Positions 35,374-48,936 are shown, counted from the stretch's first letter. The stretch: 64,000 nucleotides of DNA from Lathyrus oleraceus (GCF_024323335.1 NC_066583.1:16538665-16602664), one strand, 5' to 3'. Translations and numbers: made by a program. The notes: generated from the letters alone by a model not told the origin.

Positions 35374-38300
35374 TGTAAGACCCCAATTTTGGCCCTAAGA
35401 TCCCTCATGGCATCATAATATTGCATTTGCAAAGCCTCAAGGATCATAGGCATCTTGGTTCCCCTTGCCTTTGGGTGGGACCTCTTGTGAGTGGTTTGAG
35501 ATCACCAAGCATGCTTGAATTATGTATCAGTTCTTTTATCATTTTATTTACTAACCAAAAGCACAAAAACATGTCACTAACATTTCTTGTTTGTAGCTTG
35601 ACCAATCACAAGGTCAAAAAGCTTCTAGGAGATCCTTTGTGCAATGATATGGCCAAGAGAAGATAAAGGCAAGCATGTCAATGGTCCCCAAAGCTCTCAT
35701 CCATAATATATGCATCCCTATCATCTCAATTCATCATTTTGATCAAAGCAAGTCAAAGGGTTTGAGGTTTGTCTCTCAAGGAAACCTTAATTCATTTGTG
35801 TACCAAGTGTGCCTTACCCATGAAGCAACCTCAGCCCATGGTCAAATACAATCAAGGGAAGTTCTTTAATTCATAATTTCATGCATATTTGATATTATTT
35901 GAGTGTCTTCAATCATCAGTTCATCAAGATATGAGTTGTGGACTTGAGAAGTTGATCAGTCAATTCATCTGACTATTTTGAAATGCACTGAGACCTAACT
36001 TTTCATGTGTTGGTCAAATGGAGATGATACCAAAAGCAAAAATGTTATTAAGGACAATATTAACAACTTTCATGTTCATCAAAAATTGATTTGAAGCTTG
36101 GAAGGTCATCTCCCATTCCAAGACATTATAGGTCATTTTGACTGAAACCCTAATTTTGGGTCAACTTCCCAAGAACATAACTCATTATTTTTTAATGATT
36201 TTGAGGTGGGATCAAATGAATTGGAAATCTTATTGTGTCTAATTCAAATGTTATGTTGAACAAAGTTAAAAAATCTCAAAATAAATACATGTGATAATGC
36301 AAAACATTATAGGTCACCTTGGACCAAATGCATTGAAAGGCAAAAAAGTCCAATTCAAGTGCCCATAACTTCTTCATAAAAAATCCAAATGATGCAAAAT
36401 TTAATTCCAAATTGATTGTATTGAAAGGAGCTACAAATTTGATGTTGGAGGTTTTTCCATTTGAAGCTTTCATCATCAAAACAGAAGGGCTTGAAGTTGG
36501 TTCATTTTGACAAAATTCTCAAAGGCATACTTTGTGCATTGAACCTCATGGCCTGTTTTCATAAATTTCCACATTTCAAATGAGTTTTTGTTCAATATAA
36601 AATTTGTTCCTTGTGTCAAGACCTTTCCAACCATTACCCATATGCTTATGTTTGGATTTTCTAATTGGCATTTTCGAAGAGGTGAAGTTTGAGGCTCATT
36701 TATGCATAACATGTTGAAACTCATTACACAAGCCAATTCAATCACATGTACACGTCCATTTTATCTTGCTTACATCTGAACACTCATTTGCCATTGCATT
36801 TGGGCCTCCCATGCGCCTTTACAGGCCCATGCATGGAGGGCCCCTCACTTCATGCACACGAATTCTACATGCCTTGCATCATTTTGTGCTATACATAGAG
36901 CTGCTCGGATTCATTCTAAACCAACCTAAAGGCGCCTAAAGCTCTGCAGAAATCAATTCCCACCCATACCAAAGGAACTAAGTTCATATTTCTTCAAAAT
37001 TTCAGATCAGAAATTCAATTGAATTTGGTTGAATCTTCAGATCTAAAGTTCCTAAACCTTCATCATCTAGTACATTGAAGTTCTGTTTGGCAAAAGGAAG
37101 CAAGGAAAGTGACTCAAAGCTTCATAATTCAAAGGTGTTCATCAACTGGTTTTTTCTTCGAAACTCCTTATTCTTTGATCTGTTGGCCTTGATATTTTGT
37201 TGTCTGAAGTCCTATCTATAGAGGCATCATTGTTGTATGCTCAATTTTTGAAATCCATGAAGTTCAGCATGAACACCATATTTTTCTCCTTCTGATTTCT
37301 CATACTATGGGGATCTAGAAGAGAAACTAAAGGTACAGGGGTGATGTACATCACCCCAGGTTTCCAATGATATGAGGATCGCTCGTTTTCATCAAGTTTT
37401 TATGACCTACAACTCTGGCCGGAATCTCCATGCTCGTCGGAGAAGACGGTGGTGTACACCACCGTCCGTTTGCCAGTTTGAATCCCAGCTGTTGATGATG
37501 ATTTCCAGATTTAATCATGGCTCTTGGATCTTATGACTTTTTTTATTCCACATGTTACTCAGTTGACTAAGGTCTACCATGAGCGCGCGCATGTGAAGTG
37601 TTTGATCAGCCACGTCAATTAATTAGGCTTGATCAGACGCCTCTCCTTTTTTCTGATTTTCTTAATTTCCATTTTATTTCTTTTATTTCATTAAACTTCA
37701 AAAAATCATAACTCTCTCATTTTAATTCCAAAAAATATGGGACCAATTGCATTATTTCTCTTTTTAATTCTAGTTTCTAAAAATGATTTTTAATATTTTT
37801 TATTTCATCATTTGATATTTTTTGTGAATTTTCTCTTTTCTGGTCATTTTTAATTCATTTTAAATAGTTTCTGATATTCAAAAAATACAAAAATATTTTC
37901 TCAACCTATTTGAATGATGATTGATCTATGAAAAATATTCTCATCAATTTTTTAATTTATTTGAGATTTTAGTTCAATTAGGTCATTTTTATTCATTTTT
38001 AATTGATAAAAAATAGTTTCATACTTTTAAAATGCTGAAATTTTTTGTCAAACTTTGTTTGACCTTGTTGAACTTGGGATAAATCACTTGGACCTTTCAA
38101 GGTTGATTTGAAGTGATTTTGAAGTTTGATCTTTCTTTAATATTTTAATTCAAGTTTATTTCCAAATATTAAAAATGCCATAAATATTTTGTTCATTTCT
38201 TGACCTTCAATCTTCATCTCACTTCTGTTTTTGATTGTTTGACCATGGTCCTCAATGTTATTGGTCAACACTTGTTGATTGGTACATTCTATTTCATTTA

Positions 38301-40284
38301 ATGTCCTTTATTCTTTTCATTTCCATTTCCATTATTCATCTCCTTCTTCTTCTTTCTTTTTGATCAATGAGTTAAAGGTTGATAAGTTAGCATTGATTAG
38401 GGAGGCTTAATCTTCTTTGATTCAAATCTAATTCATCTTGATCAATTGATCAAATGAATGGCTTTGCATTTAAGGATAGGTTGCTTCCTAAATCATGCAA
38501 AGGACTTAAACCAATACAAGATCAATTCTCTTTTTCTTTTTGGCATGGCAAGTTGTTGGAACTTGGTTCACTAATCAAGACTTCTAACTTGTGTTGTTGC
38601 CTACATTATTATTAACCGGCCTCAGATAGTTGTGACTTCTACATAAGTCCAATTACGATTGCTTAACATAGCGCTAAATGTGCCTTATGGCACACTAACT
38701 ACTAACACTAACCATTAACCATTAACATTTACTTTTTGCACTTTACTTTTATGCAATTTACTATTCTTGTACATATTATTCATTTGATTTTTCCTTTGCT
38801 CACTTGAGCACATGTTTATGTTAATGCAATTTGCCTTTTGCTCACTTGAGCACATAATTGTGTATATACTTTTGTGCTTGTGTTTTGTTTTGATTGTTTT
38901 TTACCACAATGCAAAGAAATAGACAAATGGACTTAGACTTTAGGACTTTCCCTATGCAAATTTGGAGTCAAAGAGCAACTAGGCATTGGGCCTTTAGAGT
39001 GCTATAAAAGTCAAAGAGCAACTAGGCATTGGGCCTTTAGAATGCTTAAATGTTGAAAGATGACCTTGAAAGGACCAATTTCTAAACTCTTCTTGTCCAT
39101 TCATTGTTTGTTTTGCTAGAATCTTTTGATGTGTGTGTTCTTGTGCTAGCGATTCCAACTTGATCCAAATTAAGGAACCATTGCCATGAGCTTCTAAGAG
39201 AGAGGGACCCAAGATGCATTGAGGAGCTTTCCAAGAATTCATTTGATTGTTGATTGCTTGAGTTTGTGCTTATGTGATTGCTTATTCCAAAGGATGGGAG
39301 CTACTTGGATCATCAATGTGATCTCAAGAGAGGAACTCCATTTGTGGTTTTACTTCTTATTCCTTACCTCTTGTATGTTTAGGACTTTAGCCATTCTTCT
39401 TCTTCCCTCCACTCTAACCCAAGCCAAAACTTTTGTGCAAACATTTAACACTTGTTTTCAACATTAGAAACCTAAGCCTTATGCTTTTGATTTTTAAACT
39501 TTTCTTTTCATAACACTTATTTTGAATTGAACTTCTAAGTCAACTTTGACCATTTTATACATACTTTTCATTGGTAAATATTACCCATTCAAATGTCCTT
39601 TTTGTGGTTTCAATGGCCACTTTCTTAATCAAAAATTTTCATAACCAATAGCTATTAGGTTTGAGTTATCCTTGAGGTAGATGTAATACTCACCTATATC
39701 CTTAGTGATGGACAATGAGTCTTCCATGCTTATTATAGGGTTAACCCCTCACTAGCATGTTGAAGCTATCCTCACATGGTGGATTTGTGGTTTTAGGTTG
39801 AGTTTTCTCCCTTGGATAACAAAAGACCTTAAGGCTTTTGGACCAAATCAATCCACCAACTTCTTTTGAGATTTTTACCCCGAACTACGAGGTTTTGATC
39901 CTAATCTTTTTTTAAGATGGTACGTAGGCAATGGGTTATCCATTCAAACACAAAATATAAATAAATTCGTACATTCTTTTCTCAACTCTTCAATCATGTT
40001 TGCACAAATAAATTTTCACAAATCACCAACCTTACAACCAGTATGAAAAGGGCTCCCTAGGTGTACCTAGGATGTTGTGGGTGCTTAAAACCTTCCCATT
40101 GCATAACCAACCCCCTTATCCAGATCTCTGACATTTTTACTAGTTTTTGATTTGATAAAACTTTTAGGTTTTTGTTCGCTTTCTAACCATTCCTTTGGAT
40201 AAATAGAAGTGCGGTGGCGACTCGACTTGTATGGTTTACCTTGGATTTAGTCAATACTCTAATGGTAACGAATACCCCGCTACA
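35374..40284 (+). repeat. 5' LTR of Ogre B, 4911 bp
   Basis: TGTAAGACCCCAATTTTGGC at the start and CCCCGCTACA at the end give TG...CA ends. It is collinear with 52811-56314. The base before it is the last of Ogre A gag ('ctaag'); the matching duplication on the far side is out of view. Conserved LTR blocks include 'aattacgattgcttaacata' and 'acgtaggcaatgggttatcc'. A copy of the primer motif, TGGCGACTC, occurs inside at 40215. Confidence 0.95.
36890..36897 (+). promoter_or_regulatory. Mutated TATA box in Ogre B 5' LTR
   Basis: The 5' LTR reads GCTATACATAGAGC where the 3' LTR reads GCTATAAATAGAGC (54308). One A-to-C change spoils the consensus in the copy that would drive the full element. Confidence 0.5.
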
Positions 40285-40290
40285 GAAAAG

Positions 40291-40308
40291 TGGCGACTCT
40301 GCTGGGGA
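40291..40308 (+). other. Primer binding site of Ogre B (tRNA-Arg type)
   Basis: TGGCGACTCTGCTGGGGA, six bases (GAAAAG) after the LTR end, identical to the sites of A and C. Confidence 0.88.
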
Positions 40309-41196
40309 TCTTTGCCTAGTGGGTTTTGCCTACTTTTCATATTGTGTTGTATTATTGTATAATATTTTGTGACATATTTTTTGTGCAATTTGGGATTACT
40401 GTATTGTATGTAATGATTGAATTGCTTGAATATTAATTCCTTGTATGCTTGGTGATCTTTGTGAGATGAGTTCTATACCCGAACTCGAGTGCACTTAGGA
40501 TACGAGAATGACATAGTCTTGTTGACTTGTATGGAGTTATTCCTTAGCAAGTTGACTTGCAAGTCCATTCACTTGGTGGAGGTTATGTTGGGATCAATAA
40601 TGTCACACAAGTAGTTGTGGTTAGATATTACTCTTTCCAATATAGACCTTAGAAGCCAAGGACCTTAGTTTACCAAGCCCATCTTGGCCTATTCTTAGGA
40701 TGTAGTGCGAAGGTCGTTCAAGTGTAAGATTTGGTACGATTGTTACGCGATACTACGCTCATAAGAGTCTCTCTTGAGAATATTTTTGGAATACGAGTAG
40801 TCGTTTCTCCGATAATATCCGAAAGATGGGATGATGATTATGGGAACCTCTTGTAGAACATGTTTGGTAGGTTAAACCCTAGTACACTCCCTTTGGGTGG
40901 CTCTAAACCGAGACCCCATGCTCGTGACTTGCAACAAACCCTTGATTCATGGTTGATCCGTTCATGTATCCTTAATATCAATGGAACTTGGGTATTGATA
41001 AGGCGTAAACCATAATCCACCAAAATGGATGATTGATATTAAGGATAATATGATCTATCCCATGACCTCTGTTTGGTGTGCTTTGCTTTATCCTTGAGTG
41101 TGATTGTTGCATTCATGCAACCATTTGCATCCATATCATCAAAATAATAAGAAAATCTTCAAGGAACTTAAGAGTTCTATTTGCAAATTTTCAGAC
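40309..41196 (+). other. 5' leader of Ogre B
   Basis: About 890 bp between PBS and the ORF1 ATG, homologous to the leader of A. It ends TTGCAAATTTTCAG-AC-ATG, again a 3' splice-site-like context right before the start codon. An in-frame upstream ATG at 41104 exists but the homology to A starts at 41197. Confidence 0.65.
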
Positions 41197-42648
41197 ATGG
41201 AAAGACAAAGAAGGAATACAAAGAAGTACAGCTTCAGACAACCAGATTTGAAAGAACTAAGGAATTTGACATCCTATGTATTAGATCCCTTGGGTTTCAA
41301 GGCTCGTTTTGGGAAGCTTCTTCCTCTTCTGACTACTCAGGTAGATGAAGGATTGATGAGTGTATTGGTGCAGTTTTATGATCCCTTGTACCGTTGCTTC
41401 ACTTTTCCGGATTTCCAGCTTTTGCCTACACTTGAGGAGTATGCCTATCTTGTGGGTATACCTATTCTAGACCAGTTACCGTTCAGTGGCTTAGAGAGTG
41501 TTCCTACTTCTCGAGAGATAGCTGATATGTTGCATATAGATGAATCTCTGGTTGGTGCTCATATGACTACCAAAGGTGGAATTCAAGGTCTCCCTTCTGA
41601 GTTCCTCGTTGCTCAAGCTACTGTATATGGGAAGGCCATGAGTGAGGATGCCTTTGAGGCCATATTTGTACTTCTCATCTATGGGTTAGTGTTGTTCCCC
41701 AATATCGACAAGTTTGTGGATGTGAACGCTATTAGGATATTCTCTACTCTTAATCCTGTTCCGGCTCTGTTGGGTGACACTTATTTTTCTTTGCATATGA
41801 GGAATGCAAAGGGTGGTGGTGCCATTGTGTGTTGTTTGCCTCTGTTGTATAAGTGGTTTATTTCTCACTTACCGCAGACGGTCGCCTTCAAGGAGAACAA
41901 GGGATGTCTACGGTGGTCCACGAGACTTATGTCTCTCACTAATGATGATATCTCTTGGTATAACCGTGTATACGATGGTGTGCAGATTATCGACTATTGT
42001 GGTGAATTCTCCAATGTACCTCTTCTTGGTACATGTGGTGGGATTAGCTACAACCCAGTTTTGGCACGTCATCAACTTGGGTTCCCCCTAAAGGATAAAC
42101 CCAATAACATTCTGTTAGAGGGTGTGTTCTTTCAGGAGGGTAAAGATCCCTAAGGCTTTAAGGGCAGGATGGGCCGCACTTGGCGCAAGATTCATAGGAA
42201 AGGAAGGAAGGAGTTGGGTCCTAAGAATTGTGTCACTTTGGAGCCTTACATTGCTTGGGTTAGGAAGAGAGCTTCTGAGTATCTCATGTCGTACGAGTAT
42301 CCGAGACCTACACCTTTGGTTATGGCTGGGCCTTCAACCCTCCCTGACCAAGGAGTAGAGGAGTTGAGAGATGAAGACCGATCACGTGCCTGGATCCGTG
42401 AACGAGAAGAGTTGCTTCAATAGATTAAGGAGAAGGATGCTTTGATTGAGTTTCTCGAGCATCAAGTTATTGATGATCCTAATGATGCATGGACTTCTCT
42501 ACTTCCTCAGTCCTCCAGGTTTTGGAAGAGGAAGTACGATCGACTCGCCAAGGATAAGGCAGATATGGAGGCCGCCTATGAGAAGGAGGTGAAGAGGCTT
42601 CGCGCATCTTATCTTCCCGTGTCCCGAGCTTTAGATGATTGTTTCTAG
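41197..42648 (+). pseudogene. Ogre B ORF1, two in-frame stops
   Basis: One frame runs from MERQRRNTKKYSFRQPDLKE (41197) to a stop at 42646-42648, about 483 codons. It is broken only by TAA at 42151-42153 (after EGKDP; A keeps CAA, Gln, in the same place) and TAG at 42421-42423. The N-terminal two-thirds is a globular domain with 'LVQFYDPLYRCFTFPDFQLL' plus PTLEEYAYLVGIPI, and 'LLIYGLVLFPNIDKFVDVNA'. It resembles the plant-mobile-domain type of fold in layout and is found in many legume predicted proteins. The C-terminal third is charged and coiled-coil-like ('REREELLQ', 'IKEKDALIEFLEHQV', 'AAYEKEVKRL'). Role unknown; the position before gag is specific to Ogre. I chose 41197 as start by homology with A. 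Confidence 0.88.
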
Positions 42649-42975
42649 GGATCCATAGGATGATTATTTTCCTTTTCTCTTGTATTTGGTTACAAATGTT
42701 GTACTTCTTTGGTGTAAAAAAGGATACTTTCCAGATATTATTGATGAGATGTTTCCATATGCGATAAAAATGTAATATTTCCCAAAATTGGCAAATAGAA
42801 CTCTAAAGTTCCTCTGAAATGAAAACAAATCATATGCACAAGCATTGCATGCATCATGTGCATAAGCAGGTTTTGTTCCAGGCTTCTTGTCCTATGGTCT
42901 AACTCTGTGCTCTTCATTTATTTCAAAGACAAGCTGACTCACCGGTACTACACCAGAGCCAATTCTTCGAGACTG

Positions 42976-44958
42976 ATGGATCATTTGGAACAAGAGAACC
43001 GCGAACTGAAGGAGGAGGTAGCCAGATTGACTGCCCTGATGGAGTCATTCTTGGCCGCTCAGAGCCAGTCTTCTCCAACACCTGCAACTCCTCCCCAGAG
43101 GACGGTCATTTCTAAGATCGTAACTTCTATTGTGCCTGCTGCAACATCTCACTTTGCGCCATCTATGCCAGCCGGGTTCCCTTGGGGAATGCCCTCCAAT
43201 TTTATGCCAGAAGGTTTTGCTCCGACTCTTGCTTCTTTGCCGGCATCTAGCCCGGTCATTTCAGTGCCACCTCCTATCGTGCACACTTTACCAAGGGTTG
43301 AAGATACCATCTACTATTCTGAGCCATCTGAGTGCCCAGACGTTTATGAGAAGATGGATGATATGAAAGACCAATTCCTTGAACTTCGCAAGGAACTGAA
43401 GACTTTGAGGGGGAAGGACCTTTTTGGTAAAAGTGTTGCTGAGTTGTGCCTTGTGCCCAACGTGAAGATCCCTATTAAATTCAAAGTGCCGGACTTTGAG
43501 AAGTATAAGGGAAACACATGCCCTCTCAGTCATCTTGTGATGTATGCTCGCAAGATGTCGACACAAACTGATAATGATCAACTGCTCATCCACTATTTCC
43601 AGGACAGTCTGTCCGGTGCCGCTCTCCGGTGGTACATGGGTCTGGAAAGTTCGAACATCCGCTCTTTCAACGATCTTGGCGAGGCCTTCGTCAAGCAATA
43701 TAAATATAATGTGGATATGGCTCTTGATAGGGACCAATTGAGGGTAATCTTCTAGAAAGATAAAGAGACCTTCAAAGAATACGCCCAGAGGTGGCACGAA
43801 TTGGCAGCTCAGATAGTGCCACCCCTAGAGGAGAAAGAGATGACCAAGATCTTCTTGAAGACCTTGAGCTCCTTTTACTACGAGAGAATGATAGCCAGTG
43901 CTCCCTCATACTTCACCGAGATGGTGAATATGGGAATGAGATTGGAGGAGGGGGTCCATGAAGGACGCTTAACCCGAGAAGAAGGCTCTTCAACAAAGAG
44001 ATATGGAAGCTTTACAAAGAAGAAGGAGGGAGAGGCACATGTTGTGTCTTCCCATATCAGGAGAAGACCCTCTATGAAGAGGAAGATTGCTCGCCCAGTC
44101 AATAATCAGCATCAGGTGGCTCATGTAGCACCTGTTTTCACGGAAGCTCAACATTATCAACAACCGCAAATTCAACAATATCAGCAACAACAACAGCGTC
44201 CACAACAGCAGGCCTACCAGCCTCGAAATAACAACAACAATGCCAGTACCAGCTATGAGAGGAAGAGGGTCACCTTTGATCCAATTCCGATGACTTATGT
44301 TGAACTCTATCCATCTCTGACTGATAGAAAGTTAATCACTCCGTGAGACCCTCCCGCTGTACCTGCTAACCCCTAGTGGTGGTACAAGCCTGAATTTCAT
44401 TGTGTGTATCATTCTGGTGCTCCCGGACATGACGTGGAGAATTGTTATCCTCTGAAGACTAAGGTGCAAGACCTTGTAAGAAGCGGGATTTTGTTTTTCG
44501 AGCACGTAGGTCCGAATGTGAAGAAGAATCCACTGCCCGAGCATGGGAAGTCTGTTAATATGGTCCAGGGTTGTCCTGGAAAGTACAAAGTTAAATATGT
44601 CAGTCATATCCGACAATCACTGGTTGAGATGCATCGCTTGCTGTGTGATTATAGCCATTATGAACACGACCACGATAGATGTCGAGTATGCTCTGTTAAT
44701 CAGAGAGGATGTCTCCAGGTGTGCAGAGATGTTCAAGAGATGTTGGACGAAGGAGTCATTGAGATCCTTCAAAACAGAAATATTGACGAAGATTCTCCCG
44801 AAGTCAACGTAATTTCTCCGGTATTCCGGATACCTGAGCCTGTTGTCATCAAGTATGATGGTAGCAAGCAGAAGGTTTCTCCTGCTCTGACCATCAAGCC
44901 AGTCGCCTCGTACCGTACTCCTCCGAGAAAGCAGTCCCTTATCGCTACAATGTTGTAA
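42976..44958 (+). pseudogene. Ogre B gag
   Basis: Starts MDHLEQENRELKEEVARLTA (coiled coil), then a Pro-rich linker and the PF03732-type Gag domain ('FEKYKGNTCPLSHLVMYARK', 'IHYFQDSLSGAALRWYMGLE', 'FKEYAQRWHELAAQ'). A Gln-rich tract follows at 44150-44220 and then a zinc-knuckle-like C-x2-H-x5-GH-x4-C from 44401. In-frame stops: TAG 43753-43755 (CAG in A), TGA 44344-44346, TAG 44374-44376. A frameshift near 44920 moves the reading to the frame continued at 44961 ('AVPYRYNVVTVENGKEVSLP'). Gag would build the particle and package RNA; this copy cannot make a full product. Confidence 0.88.
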
Positions 44959-44960
44959 CA

Positions 44961-46274
44961 GTGGAAAATGGGAAAGAGGTGTCCCTGCCTTCTTCATCTG
45001 TCGTAAACATTGCTGACGTCAGCGGTTTGACCCGCAGCGGTCGTGTATTTTCAGCTCCGTTGAAGCCTCAAGGTGATGCTCGAGGAAGTGTTGATGCTGA
45101 TTTTGTTGAACGCCCGATGGGGAATGCTGTGAGCACTCTGAATCCGGCACTTGTTGCTAAGCCCTCCTCTATGTTGAAAACTCCTGCTTCTGCTGGCCCG
45201 AGTGGCAATACAAAAGAAGATTGTGATGAGATGCTGAGGCTCATCAAAAGAAGCGAATACAATGTTGTAGACCAACTTCTACAAACGCCATCCAAAATAT
45301 CTGTGTTATTATTGCTATTGAATTCAGAACCACACCGAGAGGCTCTGCAGAAGGTGTTGGATATGGCGTACGTAGATCACGATGTCACGATAGAACAATT
45401 TGATAGCATTGTTGCAAACATCACCGCTTGTAACAATTTAAGTTTTTGTGACGCTGATCTCCCCTAGGAGGGAAGAGACCACAACTTGGCATTACATATA
45501 TCTATAATCTGCAAAGATAACGCCATGTCCAATGTACTAGTGGACACTGGGTCATTGTTGAATGTATTGCCGAAGACCACTCTCGCGAAGTTGTCTTATC
45601 AAGGGCCTCCCATGAGGCAGAGTGGAGTAGTTGTGAAGGCTTTCGATGGGTCTCGCAAAACTGTGATTGGAGAGGTTGATCTCCCTGTCAAAATCGGACC
45701 AAGTGATTTCCAGATTACCTTCCAGGTTATGGACATTCACCCATCGTATAGCTGTCTCCTAGGAAGACCATGGATTCACGAGGTTGGCGCTGTGACATCC
45801 ACCCTACACCAGAAACTGAAATTTGTAAAGAATAAGAAGTTGGTGGTGGTAGGGGGAGAAAAGGCTCTCCTAGTAATCCATTTGTCTTCCTTCTCTTATA
45901 TAGATGTTGAGGATGAAGTTGGAACTCCGTTCCAAGCTTTATCTATTGCTGAACCTATTGAGAAGAGAACTCCTTCATTTGCCTCCTATAAAGATGCAAA
46001 GTTGGCCATTGAGCATGGTGCAACTACTGGTTTGGGTCAGATGATTGAGTTGGAAGACAACAAGTCCCGGGCTGGCATAGGTTATTCTTCTGGGGTCTTC
46101 AACAAGCAAGGTTTGTTCAAGAGTGGAGGTTTTATCCACACCGGTCAAGACGAAGAAGCTGCTGCCATCTTGGAAGAGGACGAAGAGGATTCCGGCAATT
46201 TCATTATCCATGGAGGGATCTGTAATAATTGGGTCGCTGTGGATATTCCAACAGTTATCCATAAGTCAAAGTAA
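44961..46274 (+). pseudogene. Ogre B gag C-terminal linker and aspartic protease
   Basis: The frame runs from 44961 with one stop, TAG 45465-45467, just before the protease. The retropepsin active site is 'NVLVDTGSLLNVLP' with D-T-G at 45543-45551. 'VKIGPSDFQITFQVMDIHPS' follows, then 'YSCLLGRPWIHEVGAVTSTL' with the LLGRPW motif, typical of Ogre and related elements. The frame ends at TAA 46272-46274, which lies two bases inside the predicted intron donor, so the unspliced RNA stops here and the spliced RNA reads on into pol. The C-terminal 150 residues after the protease have no function I can name. Confidence 0.87.
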
Positions 46275-46537
46275 TGTTCATTGTGTTTAAAAACCCTTCT
46301 CCCATGCCAAAAGGAGAAGTGATGACATTGTCGGCGCATAAATACAATGATACTTTCATTCAATAAATTCATGTTAAATGTTTGTTTTTCCGATTATTTT
46401 CCCTTTTCGTTTTTTGCATGAAATTGGTGATCACATAAAATCCTAAGAATAAGAATAAAAATCAATCTTTTCATCTGCATAATGATTTGCCTTGCTTGAA
46501 TTCTAAAGCTTCTTTTATATCAGAAATCATTATGCAG
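46271..46537 (+). other. Predicted intron between protease and RT, Ogre B
   Basis: Donor CAAA|GTAATG at 46270/46271 and acceptor ATTATGCAG|G at 46537/46538 bound 267 bp of AT-rich sequence with T-rich stretches. Removal joins AA + G to make a Lys codon and continues as LIKPIEHNDL in exactly the frame of the RT ORF at 46710. An intron at this place is a published hallmark of Ogre elements. The coordinates are my inference from sequence; the restored frame is direct support. Confidence 0.75.
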
Positions 46538-48936
46538 GTTAATCAAACCCATTGAACATAATGATCTGACACCATCTCCCGACTTTGAATTCCCTGTATT
46601 TGAGGCAGAAGAAGATGATGTTGAAGAGATTCCTGACGAGATTACCCGTCTACTTGAGCATGAAGAGAAGATCATTTAGCCGCATCTTGAGAATCTAGAA
46701 ACAGTCAACTTGGGGTCTGAAGATTATGTGCGAGAAGTGAAGATTGGGGCACTCCTGGAAGAATCTGTTAAGAAGGGGTTGATTGAGTTGCTACGAGAAT
46801 ATGTTGACGTCTTTGCCTGGTCATATGAAGACATGCCTGGTCTAGATACAGATATCGTGCAACATTTCCTACCTTTGAAGCCTGAGTGCGTGCCTGTGAA
46901 GCAGAAGCTCAGAAGAACTCATCCCGATATGGCAGTAAAAATCAAGGAGGAAGTTCAGAAGCAAATTGATGCGGGGTTTCTGGTGACTTCTACATATCCT
47001 CAATGGGTGGCCAACATTGTGCCCGTGCCTAAGAAAGATGGAAAAGTCCGAATGTGTGTGGACTATAGAGACTTGAATAAAGCTAGTCCGAAAGATGATT
47101 TTCCACTACCACATATTGATATATTTGTAGATAATACAGCTAAATTCAAAGTCTTCTCATTTATGGATGGTTTTTCCGGATATAATCAGATTAAAATGGC
47201 ACCCGAGGATATGGAGAAGACAACATTCATCACACCTTGGGGAACATTCTGTTATCGAGTGATGCCCTTCGGTTTGAAGAACGCCGGAGCCACGTATCAA
47301 CGAGCTATGACTACATTGTTTCATGATATGATGCATAAGGAGATCGAGGTATATGTTGATGATATGATTGCGAAGTCAAGAACGGAAGTTGAACATATAG
47401 AGCACTTTTTGAAGCTTTTTCAGCGTTTGAGGAAGTACAAGCTTCGTCTGAATCCCAACAAGTGTACATTTGGAGTCCGTTCCGGCAAGTTATTGGGTTT
47501 CGTTGTTAGCGAAAGAGGTATTGAGGTTGATCCTGCAAAGGTCAAAGCAATACAAGAGATGCCAGCGCCCAAAACTGAAAAGCAAGTTCGAGGCTTTCTT
47601 GGTCGCTTGAATTACATTTCCATATTTATATCCCACATGACTGCCACATGTGCGCCGATATTCAAGCTCCTCCAGAAAAATCAGTCTCATGATTGGACCG
47701 AGGATTGCCAAAAAGCTTTTGATCGCATTAAAGAGTATTTTTCTGAGCCTCTGATCTTGTCTCCGCCTATAGAAGGAAGATCATTGATTATGTATCTGAC
47801 TGTTCTTGAAGACTTGATGGGTTGTGTCCTTAGCAGCAGGATGAATCAGGAAAGAAAGAGTATGCCATCTACTATTTGAGTAAGAAGTTTACTGATTGTG
47901 AGTCTCGATACTCAATGCTTGAGAAAATATGATGTGTTTTGGCTTGGGTTGCTAAGCGCTAAGCCAGTATATGTTGAATCATACGACTTGGTTGATATCC
48001 AAAATGGATCCAATCAAGTATATCTTCGAGAAGCCTGCTTTAACAGGGAGGATTTCCCGTTGGCAAATGTTGTTATCTGAGTATGATATTGAGTATCGGG
48101 CGCAGAAGGCCATTAAAGTGAGTATCTTGGCAGACCACGTGGCACATCAACCGATCGAAGATTATCAGTCTATCCAGTATGACTTCCCAGATGAGGAGAT
48201 TCTGTACTTAAAAATCAAAGATTATGATGAGCCTACGCTCGATGAAGGGCCAGAGTCTGGTTCCAGATGGAGTATGGTATTTGATGGTGCTGTAAATTAA
48301 TATGGAAATGGTATTGGGGCAGTGATTATTACTCCTAAGGGCACACATTTTCCTTTTACAGCAAGGCTAACTTTCAAATGCACGAATAATATGGCTGAGT
48401 ATGAGGCCTGTATCATGGGACTGGAGGAATGTATTGATCTTAGGATCAAACATCTTGATGTTTATGGTGATTCGGCCCTCGTTGTTAATCAGATTAAGGG
48501 TGAATGGGAAATGAATCATCCTGGCCTCATTCCATATAGGGATTATGCGAGGAGGATTTCAACGTTCTTTACTGAGGTTGATTTCCATCATATTCCTCGA
48601 GATGAGAATCGGATGGCAGATGCTCTCGCTACACTTGCTTCGATGATTGTGGTAAGACTTTTGAATGAAGTTCTCAATAGCACTATGATGCGCTTGAACA
48701 AACCAGCTCATGTATTTGCAGTACAAGAAGTGAAAGATGATAAGCCATGGTATTATGATATCAAGTGCTTCCTGCAGAACCAGATTTACCTGCCTGGGGC
48801 ATCTGTGAAAGATAGGAAGACTTTGAGGAGGTTGTCAGGCAGTTTCTACCTCAATGGTGATGTGCTTTATAAGAGAAATTTTGACATGGTGCTGCTCAGA
48901 TGCGTGGATAGACACGAAGCAGACCTGTTAATGACT
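46538..48936 (+). pseudogene. Ogre B reverse transcriptase and RNase H
   Basis: A leader rich in acidic residues (TAG at 46677-46679) leads to 'EYVDVFAWSYEDMPGLDTDI', then the RT: 'VRMCVDYRDLNKASPKDDFP', 'FSFMDGFSGYNQIKMAPEDM', 'FCYRVMPFGLKNAGATYQRA'. The catalytic YVDD is at 47352-47363. After the connection ('LLGFVVSERGIEVDPAKVKA') and first RNase H-like region come a one-base deletion near 47830, a TGA at 47930-47932 and a one-base deletion near 47955. The frame then runs with 'WLISKMDPIKYIFEKPALTG'. The archaeal-type second RNase H has 'MVFDGAVN' (then TAA 48298-48300), 'MAEYEACIMGLEECI', 'YGDSALVVNQIKGEW' and 'RMADALATLAS', keeping D-E-D-D acidic residues. It copies element RNA into DNA; this copy is dead. 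Confidence 0.92.

Noticed and set aside
35421..35869. Frames of 64-81 codons shared by 35421-35869 and 52858-53306
   Set aside because: They recur only because both are LTRs of the same element.
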